NCBI GenBank assembly: GCA_013115135.1 | Contig: JABANP010000296.1 | Span: 1 to 64,000 of the forward strand | Source: Perkinsus olseni | Taxonomy: Eukaryota; Perkinsozoa; Perkinsida; Perkinsidae | DNA: 64,000 nucleotides | Direction of reading: 5' to 3' | Shown: positions 42,354-51,953 of the stretch, piece by piece | How positions within the stretch are numbered: position 1 is the stretch's first letter | Layout of the letters: every line of letters starts with the position of its first letter | Translations under genes and position numbers: made by a program | The notes under the pieces: generated by a model | The model's input: only the letters and a program-made list of their open reading frames with translations | What the model was told of the DNA's origin: nothing | Databases searched by the model: none

Positions 42354-45300
42354 TAGGGCAGTCGAAGACGACGTCGCGCTCGACCGAAGCTTCTTCGACA
42401 AGCTCGTGCAACCCTCCACCACAGACACCGATTGGGACATCTACTTGGTCGAATCCATATGGCCCATCTTGTCGAGAGGCCTAGCCGCTCTCGCACTCGA
42501 GGTAGGTGCCTCAACGCCACGTCCATGCCAGCACGCTCTTCCACGCACCTTGTGCTACCACTCCTTCCGTTGTAAACATTACACGGGGAGCGTAATAACT
42601 AACAGCGCTAGCCGTGTACAATTACCTCTCAACGGCAATAGCGATGGCCCGGGTGGTGGAGTCCGGTCGATGCCACGCGTCTGTTTACCGGCTGATTTAG
42701 AGCACAACACCCGAGTTTGGCCGTCAGGAATCCAATCTTTCATCTGCTGTCTTGCTGTCGCCCGCCACTCAGCTCAGCTCGGAGCCAGATAGGATCAGCG
42801 GAGTATGCTTAACACATCGTTGGACGATGATGTTAAGCATATCCTGAAACTCGAACGATGATCGTTCCTCCAAGGTTGAACGTCTCCATTTTCGGAAGGA
42901 CGGAGACCCGCTTGTACGGCCACGATTTTGCCCGTTGACCTGGCTCGCGCAATATCTGCTACGTAACAAGCCGAAAAGTGGGACACACGACGCAGAGGGA
43001 GTGCGAAGAGAAAAGCAACTGGAAAAATTCTCAGAGTGGGCGGATCTTGAACGAGGCCGCCGAGAGGTGAGATTTTAATCACTCGGGATAGGGAAGGTCG
43101 ACGTCCTCGAGCCCCTGTTATAAACCATATGTACCGCTTCGATCGTCATTGATCCCGATTAGCCTGCTAGATTGGCGGACCCGTCTGCGGAAATGGCTTT
43201 CGGCGTGTGGCATAGTCAACTCTGATGGCCTTCGCTCCGCCAACGCACCTTCTTGCAGCGAGCTAGTGCATCAGGTTTTTGTAAAAGTTTTCTCCCAAAA
43301 TCAGTACTGGTCAGATATACCGCCGCGAAAAAGAAGTTCGTCGCGTATTCAACGGCTTCTCGGCACGAAGACAAGTCCGAATAAGCGCGCTTCCGAAAGT
43401 TGTGGCTGTGCTGGACGAACTGACCTGGCTCGGAGGGGAACTCGTCAACTCGGAGTACTGCAAGACACAGAACATCCTGGAAAGCTTCAGAGGAAAAGAT
43501 TCCATCGACTTCGAAGAGTTCTGGCGTTGGTTCGCCGGACCGTCGAGAGGCGCAGGTGAGTGCGCACTTTGTCGGAGCGCTTCTTCTTGAGGCCTTGTTC
43601 ACGGGTGTGTGAGTTCTAAGTCCAACGCCGAGGACCGGCTTAGTCAGACTAGCACCGATGTATCTTGTTTATAGAGGGATGAGTTTAGGCAAGTGTCCAC
43701 GGGTGTTACTTCTTCATTCCCGGCAGCACTGCGTCATAGAATGTGCTACACGAAGCTAAAAGACTCGTTTAATGGTTCGCAGGTGGGACTTGTGCTTGCC
43801 TTGCCGGATTGTGTCAGCTCTGGGATGACACATTCGGAATGGATAGATCGTTTGACCTGCGAATTACATGGCTTGTGGAGTGTGTCTCTCGAACAGCGGT
43901 CGGTCCTAGAGGAGGATCCGGGTAGCTCGAGGAATGCGCTTCAGGAGGTGTGCCATTGAGGTGGACGGCCTTCGTCCGAGCGGAAGCTCGAAAGCACTAC
44001 AAAGATGCGCGAGTAAGATCACTGCCCTCGTTTCTTATTGGTGTGCGCCTGTTGCTTCCCTACACTCCCTTCGGCCTTTGATGGAAGAGTCTAATGCTTC
44101 TGTGTACAAGGGTGCAGTCACTAAGCCCGTGGCACCGGCCAAGCGCTGCCTACGACACCTCAGTATCCCTGAGGGCCTGCAAGGGGTCAAGAAGCGTCGT
44201 GCTGCTTCTCTGGCTTCTTCTATTCACTTGTCTATTATTGATGGGTGTGCTCCCTGGAGAGATGCTATCTTCGATGTTGCCGCAAACAGAACCTCCGATC
44301 CCACCCGCAGCGCATATCCCTCCGTTGTTCAGGAACTAAAAGCGAAGAGGATCGAGGAGAAGGAGGTGGCGGTCGTTGGTGCCATCCGAGCCGACGAGGA
44401 TCGTGATGAATTAGAGTAAGCGCGTGCAGTCTCATGAAGTGTTTGACCTTCTCCGAACTGCACTGATATTAGGTTTTGGAGCGTTGTCATTCATAGGTTA
44501 CCAGAAGTTCCTCAAAAAAGGCATCTGTTCTCAGATTCACCGAGCTGTGCACGAAGCTTTCGGAAAACGAGGAAATTCGCAAGATTCTGGACGAAGATTT
44601 CATCCTGACTGGAATGGAGCCTGCCGAGGGTGAGGAAGTGGTGGATGAGGTGAGAGTTTCCTGGCCGCAGTGTTGGTTAGTGCTCTTCTCACGTCCCGTC
44701 CTTTCAATGAATGCCGTCATGTCGATCGCGGAAGCACCTTCGTAGGTGCCACCGAGGGGGAGCCACGTAGAGCTTCTATGCGATCTGATGGAGAAAGCCG
44801 GATTCCGAAAAGATCCGAATCGTTTCTCCGGCGATGAGATAGCTCCCGAGCTGGCTGCTCTGGGCGCTCAACAAACTTCTGCCTGCCAAGACGCTAAGTG
44901 GTGAGTTTCATCGGCCGCTCATCTTGTGGATTTACACCATCTTCCGTGCAAGCTTGACGAATGAACGGGCGAGAATGACAATGTTACTGTGAGTTTGACA
45001 CTGAATGTGAAAGTTTGACAGAATTTGGATTTGCCAACACCAAGTTCGACACACGGTAAATATGCCAGCATCGAGGAAGTTAATGTTAAGTTTGACGAGG
45101 GAAATGTATCGAGAATGAAAGTAGAAAAGTAGATTTTGTTTAGTCAAGTCTGGCATTACAAGGGTGAGTGTCTCACGCTGGACCCTGGAGGTATTGCCAG
45201 ACTCGGCTGCCTTCCGATCTTGAGGCCAGAATGGCAAGTTCTCATCCAAGTTTGACATTCTTAATGTTGGCGTATTCAAGATGCGTCAAACTTGCCATCG

Positions 45301-47130
45301 ACATAATGTCGACGACATTTTCCCAGTCGTCAAATCGGACTTCAGTCGAACTTGTATTTCTCAGAGCCAATCCTGTTTTTAACATTGCCATTCTTGCCTG
45401 TTCACTTGCCAACGGCAAGTTGCCATCGGCAGGTTGTCGAACTTGCTCGGAACATGGCGTGTTGCCGGAAGGCCCTATCGGCATCATCTCTCGAAATGAA
45501 CAAAATTGCATATTCCGATGGTCCTGACTGATTCTATATACTGGTTCCGTGCAACTTGCTCTGAGTAGAAATCTTCGAAAACGAGTTTTTCGGATACTTC
45601 GTATTGAAGTTTTTGGACTCCACTGATCGGAGAGTTGGCGAGGTCACAGTCTGACCATCAGCTCCTGAGAATGAACTAAATAGCCACCCGTTAGCCATCT
45701 CTCGGTCCTACAGAAGTCCCGTATGTAGTACGGAATTGTCTTTCAGGACGGTGGGATGTATGCACCAGTGGTCGCTTCTACAGCGCCTTCTGGTCTGCGA
45801 GTGTGAGGATGGTGTGGTGGATGCCGAGAGCTTGAAGCTCATGATGGACCGCAAAGAGTTCTCTGCGCTGAAACGAAAAGTCTCGTAAGCTGCGAAAGGG
45901 GCCCTTTCAAAGGGCTCGATGGTACATGCTCGACCGAATCCTTCAGTTTGACTAAAGATGTTCACTTGAGATCCACCACAGACGATGATACCTTGCAAGA
46001 GTCAGAGGACGTGACACAAGAGAATACCGAGAACGGCAGCAGAGGTGCGAACCTCTGGGAGACCCTGCCTCCATCGGCTCTGTCTGTATAAGAGCGCCTC
46101 AATCTACGCGATTCGCGCAACGCGAAGTTGCTGCCGCTGTTCGACGAGATTATCATCTTGATGAGGGACAGGGTTGTCTCAGACCCCGCTCCTGCTGGTG
46201 CTGGTGGTCCTCGGGATAGAACTTCGAGTGGAGATCGCAAGCCGTCCTTGAAAGAGCTATCCGACAGGTCAGAACAGACTGCGAATCTTCCAGCAAGCAG
46301 TTTACCCTGGGATGAATGCCAGGTACAACATTAACATCATCAGACTTGCATGGCTTTCGGAACAGTTCGGGACACTTTTGCCTGACGGGCACGACGACTA
46401 TCCCGATAATCCGCAGGTAACCAGCCGTGAGTCAAAGCCCACGGCGAATGTAGTTCGCATATGTTCCCTCAGTCCCTCTCGAAATCGGCCGTTCGAGGTC
46501 TCGCCGAAGAGCTTTGTCCAGAAATCACTGACGAAGAATTCGAGGTACTGCTGGCTTGAAACACTTTCATTGAAGATGAGCAGGACGCACAGTCGGGCAG
46601 AACTTGACAAGCTCCCTTGGGCGGTCAATCGCGTGATTTTGGCGGGCTCCTCACAGAATTAGTCCAATTCTATATCGCAACTGCAACTCGGATAGCCTGA
46701 AGTTTGGCCGAGATGTGAAGGCAGTGATGCACTACCTGGGGTAACTACAGCTCTAAGACGAGCAACGACGGAATCCAACGAAAGAGCTCTATGAGTCCAG
46801 GCTGACTCCATACGCAGTGTTACAGCGATCGCAATCGCGTTGTGTGACGCCGCACAACTGCCGAGTCTGTTTGCCAAGTTCTTGCATGAGAATTGGATTA
46901 TACAGGGACACGATCTTCTCGTGATTAAATAGTATTCCCCTCAATCCTGAGTCTCGAAAATAGTCGCCTCTCGAGCTAGCGCTCAGCCGCTTTGTGACAT
47001 GAAACTGGTTGTGCGATTGAGCGTCTCTCAGGCTAAATGGGAGATAATCGACGCAGACAGATCGGGCTCCTTAGAGTTCGATGAGTTCGTGGAATGGATG
47101 GCACTTGACGAATTTGATATTGACGATGGT
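42354..47130 (+). CDS. DPY-30 motif plus EF-hand protein, many exons
   Basis: The first clear exon ends DIYLVESIWPILSRGLAALA LE before gtaggt (about 42500). Another (about 42900-43072) reads PLTWLAQYLLRNKPKSG. Together they form a DPY-30 dimerisation helix pair, as in COMPASS, radial-spoke and EFCAB10-type proteins. The exon at about 43320-43555 reads YRREKEVRRVFNGFSARRQV and DSIDFEEFWRWFAGP, an EF-hand-like pair. The exon at about 47027-47130 has a canonical calcium loop, DADRSGSLEFDE, then FVEWMALDEFDIDD before gtgagt. Exons between include FTELCTKLSENEEIRKILDE (44.55 kb), DLMEKAGFRKDPNRFSGDEI (44.8 kb), DAESLKLMMDRKEFSALKRK (45.84 kb) and LPLFDEIIILMRDRV (46.13 kb). A flagellar or chromatin scaffold role is inference. 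Start and end are uncertain; an exon at 47350-47603 may be the end. Introns hold a GGCTTAGTC repeat and a fold-back element. Confidence 0.65.
43614..43693 (+). repeat. Intronic GGCTTAGTC repeat copy
   Basis: Matches 21806-21880 over about 70 nt: CCAACGCCG, GACCGGCTTAGTC, GACTAGCACCGA, then GGGATGAGTT. It sits between the EF-hand exon ending near 43555 and a cag at 43731. Confidence 0.7.
44162..44325 (+). repeat. Dispersed fragment shared with 51.13-51.29 kb
   Basis: About 160 nt, with AAGAAGCGTCGTGCTGCT and GCAAACAGAACCTCC.ATCCC, recurs near the second Gly-rich gene. Here it lies in a 486-nt open frame (to TAA 44419) that may be an exon of the EF-hand gene; the other copy has stops. It may be a captured gene fragment. 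Confidence 0.6.
44962..45404. mobile_element. Fold-back (MITE-like) element with imperfect inverted ends
   Basis: The left end TGAACGGGCGAGAATGACAA and the reverse complement of the right end, TGAACAGGCAAGAATGGCAA, match at about 85 per cent. The interior repeats CAAGTTTGAC and its complement GTCAAACTTG many times. It lies in an intron of the EF-hand gene. The same end motif occurs alone at 51293. Confidence 0.6.
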
Positions 47131-48587
47131 GAGTATCAGCCGACCATAGGCTTTCTATGAGAAAACCAAAATCTTAACTGTCGTGTTTGACGCTATCAGA
47201 TTGAGTGGCGACACTCGGGACCAAGTGCTAAGGGTAGTCGTGGTAGCGTCTCAAGTCATGTCGTTGATGTGCTTGGCTTGGCAATAATATGGCTTGCGTT
47301 GGTGTTTCCCATGGCCTATGTGAATATGGTTCATGAACGCTTACAGAAGATATGCTTTCCCCTGCTATGAAACCTCTGACTGCGGAGACTGGGAGAAAGG
47401 GACGGTATGGCACACCTGAACAGGTCATGTGTCACGTGCCTCTGTTGAGGACGACAGGCCAAGGAGCAACGCCGGCCCGTCTGCCATTGCACCGGAGTGC
47501 TGGGCGCGCGAGCACGCATGCACCCAAACACTGGACTCGTCCAGCCTGGGAACCCTTGATGCCAGGGCTACCACGGCTCACCCGCAGACTCGGTTTAGGT
47601 TGAGGGTGGGAGGGTTGAATTCAACCCGGAAAGGCGGCGGGCAGGTCACGCGGAATGTCGCAGACCCGCTCACGCCGACGTAGTATAGGGAGACTGAGAG
47701 GAGAGTCAGTTGGAAGGTGGTCCACGCGTCTCCGCAGGACCACTCCTCGTTACTGCCATGCACAAATTACCACTCCAGAAATCGGTGATCGTAACGCAGC
47801 TAGAACTAGTATCATCAGAAACGACTAGCTTGAGTAGTGCAGGATTGTGTGACTACGTCCCCTGCCGCGATGGTGTCACCCTCAGTAAAGGCTGCGGCCT
47901 TCCTTACACAGGATTCATTTCGCATTTCGTCTTTGTTAGCGATTTCTCACTCTCCGTAACAGCTTCTCTCGGCGCGACTTAGCTCACTAGTTAATCAAAA
48001 GTGGTTGAGGGGCGAGGCCTCCAGTCAAAAAAGGTGAACGACACATTGGAAGATATCGAGGCTCTTAACAGTAAGAAAAATTCCAGTATTCTCAGCCGTA
48101 ATACTGACATTCTGAATGCTGAAACAGCGTCCAGTGCGGATCGTGCGATACCTCTCGACGAGAAGTTCTCGAGAAGCGTCGTACAACGACACATCTAAGG
48201 ATTACGTGGCTTCCGCTGGGTCTCAATTCGATACCGTTAACTCTTGTTCCTTCATACTTTGGGAACTGCATTGACTCAATATCAAAGGCTAAGGTGAGAA
48301 GCTGAGCTGTAGTTGCGTAAGCTGCGATGAATTGTTCAATGAAAGAACAGAACGGCTATCAAAGTGTACTATTACGGATTCACTTTATGCAGTACTCAGA
48401 GCAGAGGTATCGCGGGCTGCCTTTCGCAACCAAAAGGCGGTGTTATCGAATAAAACTCTGCTTGACAAAATGAGGCTGGCTACTGCTACAAAATTTCATC
48501 GAGTGGTTGAACCACTGTGGCTCGAATGCACGGTATTCAATACAAAATCGACATATAGTCGGTGTGGGTTGACTCGGCCTAGGATCT
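47131..48587. other. No confident gene after the EF-hand exon
   Basis: An open stretch 47350-47603 follows an acceptor-like gcttacag and could be the last EF-hand-gene exon. At 48001-48060 a sequence (GTGGTTGAGGGGCGAGGCCT) resembles 59622-59680; both may be remnants of one gene family. Confidence 0.35.
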
Positions 48588-49346
48588 TCAAACTGTGAAG
48601 AGTCTGCGATTGACATCACCACCACGGCCGCCATTACCACCACGGCCGCCATTACTACCATTACCGCCATTGCCACCATTGCCACCATTACCGCCATTAC
48701 CACCACGGCCGCCATTACCACCATTACCGCCATTGCCACCATTGCCACCATTACCGCCATTGCCACCATTGCCACCATTGCCACCAGGGCCGCCATTACC
48801 GCCATTACCGCCATTGCCACCATTGCCACCATTGCCACCATTGCCACCACGACCGCCATTACCACCACGGCCGCCATTACCACCACGGCCGCCAATACCA
48901 CCACGACCGCCGGGGCCGTCCACGCCATCAAGACCGTCTTCACCGTCACGGCCGTCACGGCCGTCCAGACCATCAAGACCGTCTTCACCGTCTTCACCGT
49001 CACGACCGTCCAGACCATCACGACCGTCCAGACCATCACGACCGTCTTCACCGTCACGACCGTCCAGACCATCACGACCGTCCTCACCGTCCTCACCGTC
49101 ACGGCCGTCCAGACCATCACGGCCGTCCAGACCATCACGACCGTCTTCACCGTCTTCACCGTCACGGCCGTCCAGACCATCACGACCGTCCTCACCGTCT
49201 TCACCGTCACGGCCGTCCAGACCATCACGACCGTCCAGACCATCACGACCGTCTTCACCGTCTATACCATCATTATCACTTTCTGTGCTACCGACAATTG
49301 CGGCAGAAGTCAGGAGAAGGAGTGAGAGAAGGAAGAAGAACTTCAT
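48588..49346 (-). CDS. Secreted Gly-rich (collagen-like plus GGN) repeat protein
   Basis: A 252-residue protein: signal peptide MKFFFLLSLLLLTSAAIVGS, an acidic linker, then about 110 residues of Gly-Asp/Leu-Asp/Arg-type triplets (G-L-D-G-R-D, G-E-D), then about 100 residues of GGN/GGR repeats, and a short tail RRLFTV at TGA 48588. Every third residue in the first block is Gly, but few prolines occur, so a true collagen helix is doubtful. The acidic block could bind calcium; a wall, mucus or adhesive role is inference. The opposite strand is also open over most of the repeat (Pro-rich), a shadow of the repeat. It shares the first residues and the ATAGATATGAAGTT start context with the gene at 51595, and the tail type with the 54-residue peptides at 61-63 kb. 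Confidence 0.8.
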   Translation of the reverse strand: MKFFFLLSLLLLTSAAIVGSTESDNDGIDGEDGRDGLDGRDGLDGRDGEDGEDGRDGLDGRDGEDGEDGRDGLDGRDGLDGRDGEDGEDGRDGLDGRDGEDGRDGLDGRDGLDGRDGEDGEDGLDGLDGRDGRDGEDGLDGVDGPGGRGGIGGRGGNGGRGGNGGRGGNGGNGGNGGNGGNGGNGGPGGNGGNGGNGGNGGNGGNGGNGGNGGRGGNGGNGGNGGNGGNGSNGGRGGNGGRGGDVNRRLFTV

Positions 49347-50124
49347 ATCTATGGAGCGAACCTGAGCTCGGAAGCCGAGTCGACGAGAGCTTCAATTGCC
49401 GATAGTTCTAACTGTTCTCGTTGGCGAAGCAATAACGCTACAGTGCGAGCATGTAGAGGTCGATCATGGTGGGAATGACATGACGCTTGGCAGTAGACAG
49501 ATCTGGCCTGTCCCAATCTTCATCGGCCTCATGTACATGCACGTGAGATCTCCAGAGAGGCGTCTGCCGCCCCAAAGTGGAGGGGACCCTTAGTGGAAGG
49601 CGCTCCGCTAGCAATACCGAATCGCTCGAGCATATGCAAGCCTATTTCACGGAATGCGTAACCTCTAGCATGGATCAGGAAATCAGCTTGTGTGTGCGTA
49701 CACTACGGGGTGCAAGCGCGCCCGTGTCACCAACCTGGTGACTGCATTGTAGTGACAACATGGTGACGATTGCAGTGTACGCTATGTAACAGCTACAGCC
49801 TGGTTAAGTATCATTCAGCGTTAAGGCTATCATCGCTGCACTTACCTGTACTGCTATTGCGTGTCATCAGCCGCAGATAATCGTCTGACCTCATTCTGCG
49901 CCTTGGCCTCGCGCGCATTAGTATACGTGCTACACTAAGCTTAGCTTAGCTTAGCTTAGTTATCTATAAATCACATTATTAGCATAGCTCCCTTCGAGTC
50001 CAATTTTACTCTTCTTTGAGCCCCGTCTCAAATAGCCACACTCTACTGAGTTATAGTGCATGACATCAGGTTGGTGACACGAACATGCAGGCGCTTATGT
50101 AAGGTTTTCCGCCGGGAAAGAGAC

Positions 50125-50167
50125 AAGAGTCCTTGCAACCGGGAAATTCCCGGTTGCAAGGACTCTT
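50125..50167. repeat. Perfect inverted repeat, 21-bp arms, 1-nt spacer
   Basis: The left arm AAGAGTCCTTGCAACCGGGA+A and its exact reverse complement are separated by one A. Near-identical GGGAAAGAGAC and TTAGAGACAGG flank it. It is too symmetrical to be chance, and would form a strong hairpin or cruciform. It is not followed by a T-run, so it does not look like a terminator. Confidence 0.9.
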
Positions 50168-50728
50168 AGAGACAGGTGAGAAGCTACGCAGCGTACCTAC
50201 GCGACGCAGCCCAGTGGGCTGAGCCCACGCCTGGTGACTCTGAATATTGGATCAGCAATGCGCAGTGAGCAACAATTTGCTGCTAGCAAACTTCGCTCTA
50301 AGATCGCCTCGTGAGGGAAAAGTTTGCCAGCAGAATGTATGGCGTCGCAGCGGTGTGTGAATTAGAAAGAACAGTCTCCTTAAAGGCAAGGTATTTTCAT
50401 ATTGTCAACTCCCTTTGTTGACGTGCTCGGATAGGCGAGAGACCTGAGAACCGACTATTGCACCATGATCACCCTTTGAGTCGTTCGACCCCACAGATCC
50501 TTCTACCATTGATATGAGATTAACCAGAGTAAAACTAAGGGCCTTAGTTTAGCCGTAGTCTAAGGCTTAGTTACTAAGCAGAGGAGATGAAAATGTACCA
50601 AGCCAGAGTGGAAGGGGAACAGTACATTACCAGCGGGTATTAGGTATTAGGATTAGGACAGATATTAGGAGATATTAGGACACACTGTGTCTGCAGCAGA
50701 TCCTATGGCGCGCAATCATTAACCGAGG

Positions 50729-50803
50729 CGTCCTGTGCAAGATTCGAACGACACTCTAAGTTAGGCTCTTCAGATCCTATTGCTCGATACCATTGGATCA
50801 ATA
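50729..50803 (-). pseudogene. Degenerate tRNA-like sequence
   Basis: The minus strand has an A-box-like ATCCAATGGTATCGAGCA, a CTGAAGA loop (GAA triplet) with an imperfect stem, TCGTTCGAATCTTGC as T-arm and a CACAGGACG end. The acceptor has no good 5' partner. Probably a decayed tRNA. Confidence 0.4.
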
Positions 50804-51129
50804 ACACTCGGAATATGTCATGGCACGGCGCAATCAGAGCCATATGCGACTGTCATTTGGTCTCGAATGTCTCCAGCAGCAAAATAGAAGCTCCGGAAAA
50901 GGATCCTTGAGTGCCTCACACCTGGAGTCACTCCAGCGGAGTGCAGTGGCCTTGAAGGGATTCTACTCTATTACAGTAGCTCGGAGGGCACGACGCAGGC
51001 AGGACGTATCGGCAAGAACTGACTCAGTTCAACTGAGTCTAACTCTTCTGGACTTCTCGGCTCCGACGGAGCCGCGCCGAATACTAGGGTGCAGTTACAG
51101 TCACATGGCTCGTCAGCATAGTCCATGCC

Positions 51130-51290
51130 TGCAAGCAGCCAAGAAGCGTCGTGCTGCTCATCTGGCTCCCTGTACTGACTTGTGTTTGTTGACGGATATG
51201 CTCCACGAAGAGAATATATTATGAATCTTTGCACTCGACACGCAAACAGAACCTCCAATCCCACCCGCACCGCATTTCCCTCGACGGTCA
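51130..51290 (+). repeat. Dispersed fragment, second copy
   Basis: Homologous to 44162-44325 with substitutions and stops. It is followed at 51293 by the fold-back end motif TGAACGGGCAAGAATGACAG. Confidence 0.6.
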
Positions 51291-51403
51291 AATGAACGGG
51301 CAAGAATGACAGTGAACGACCGTCTTGGCCTTCGACACCGTCTTGGACATCGACCCCGTCTTGCCCATCGACCCCGTCTTGGCCATTGACCCCGTCTTGG
51401 CCA

Positions 51404-51595
51404 TCAAGAGTCTTGATGGTCTTGATGGTCAAGATGGTCTTGATCATCTTGACCATCAAGACCATCTTGGCCATCGACACCGCCTTGGCCATTAAGACCA
51501 TCCCGACCATCGAGATCGTCTCGGCCATCGGGACCGTCCTGGCCATAGAAGCCAGAAATCAAGAGTACAATCGTCACAGCGAAGAAAAACTTCAT
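51404..51595 (-). CDS. Small secreted Gly-X-Y repeat protein, repeat broken by an inversion
   Basis: ATG 51595 gives a signal peptide MKFFFAVTIVLLISGFYG, then G-x-D triplets (QDGPDGRDD, GLNGQGGVDGQDG), then a run of D-H-Q/L and a stop at 51404 (63 residues). Beyond the stop the Gly-X-Y pattern resumes in another frame (LDGQDGVNGQDGVDGQDG) down to about 51310. The odd D-H stretch is the reverse complement of the neighbouring repeat, a small inverted segment at about 51410-51470. It is either a short protein or a recently broken longer one. Paralogue of the 49346 gene by signal peptide and upstream bases. Confidence 0.6.
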   Translation of the reverse strand: MKFFFAVTIVLLISGFYGQDGPDGRDDLDGRDGLNGQGGVDGQDGLDGQDDQDHLDHQDHQDS

Positions 51596-51953
51596 ATCTA
51601 TAAGAGAAATCAGGGAGTAATAGCTGCGTCGACCCCAGTGACACATAGAGTTACTCATTCAGAATGACCCAATACCTAGAACTCCCAACCTCGACTGCCT
51701 CCACTTCGTCACCGAAGCTGCGGTGAGGATCATCCGGTCCGGGCGGTCCGGGGCAGTGAACTCGTACAGATTTGAAACGTGATAAATCGCACGAGTCCGT
51801 TGCTCGAAAGACAGACTAGAGTGGTCAACACTGTGAGCCGTGCGCACTTCGCACAAGCAAACTGTACGAACCGCGTCATTCCTGTTGGTGTGACCCACTA
51901 CAGGTCAGTCCTTACCTTGGTCTGTGTCATGTAGTTGATGTGCTTTTATCAAT

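Larger units (their letters stand above)
49347..51290. other. Repeat-rich spacer between the Gly-rich genes
   Basis: No gene recognised. Contains (CTTAG)n near 49938, a perfect 21-bp palindrome at 50125-50167, a TATTAGGA-type repeat at 50636-50680 and a tRNA-like sequence at 50729-50803. Confidence 0.45.

Noticed and set aside
48595..49365. 256-codon Pro-rich open frame on the plus strand
   Set aside because: It is the complement of the Gly repeats; the minus-strand frame has a signal peptide and a conserved start context and tail.
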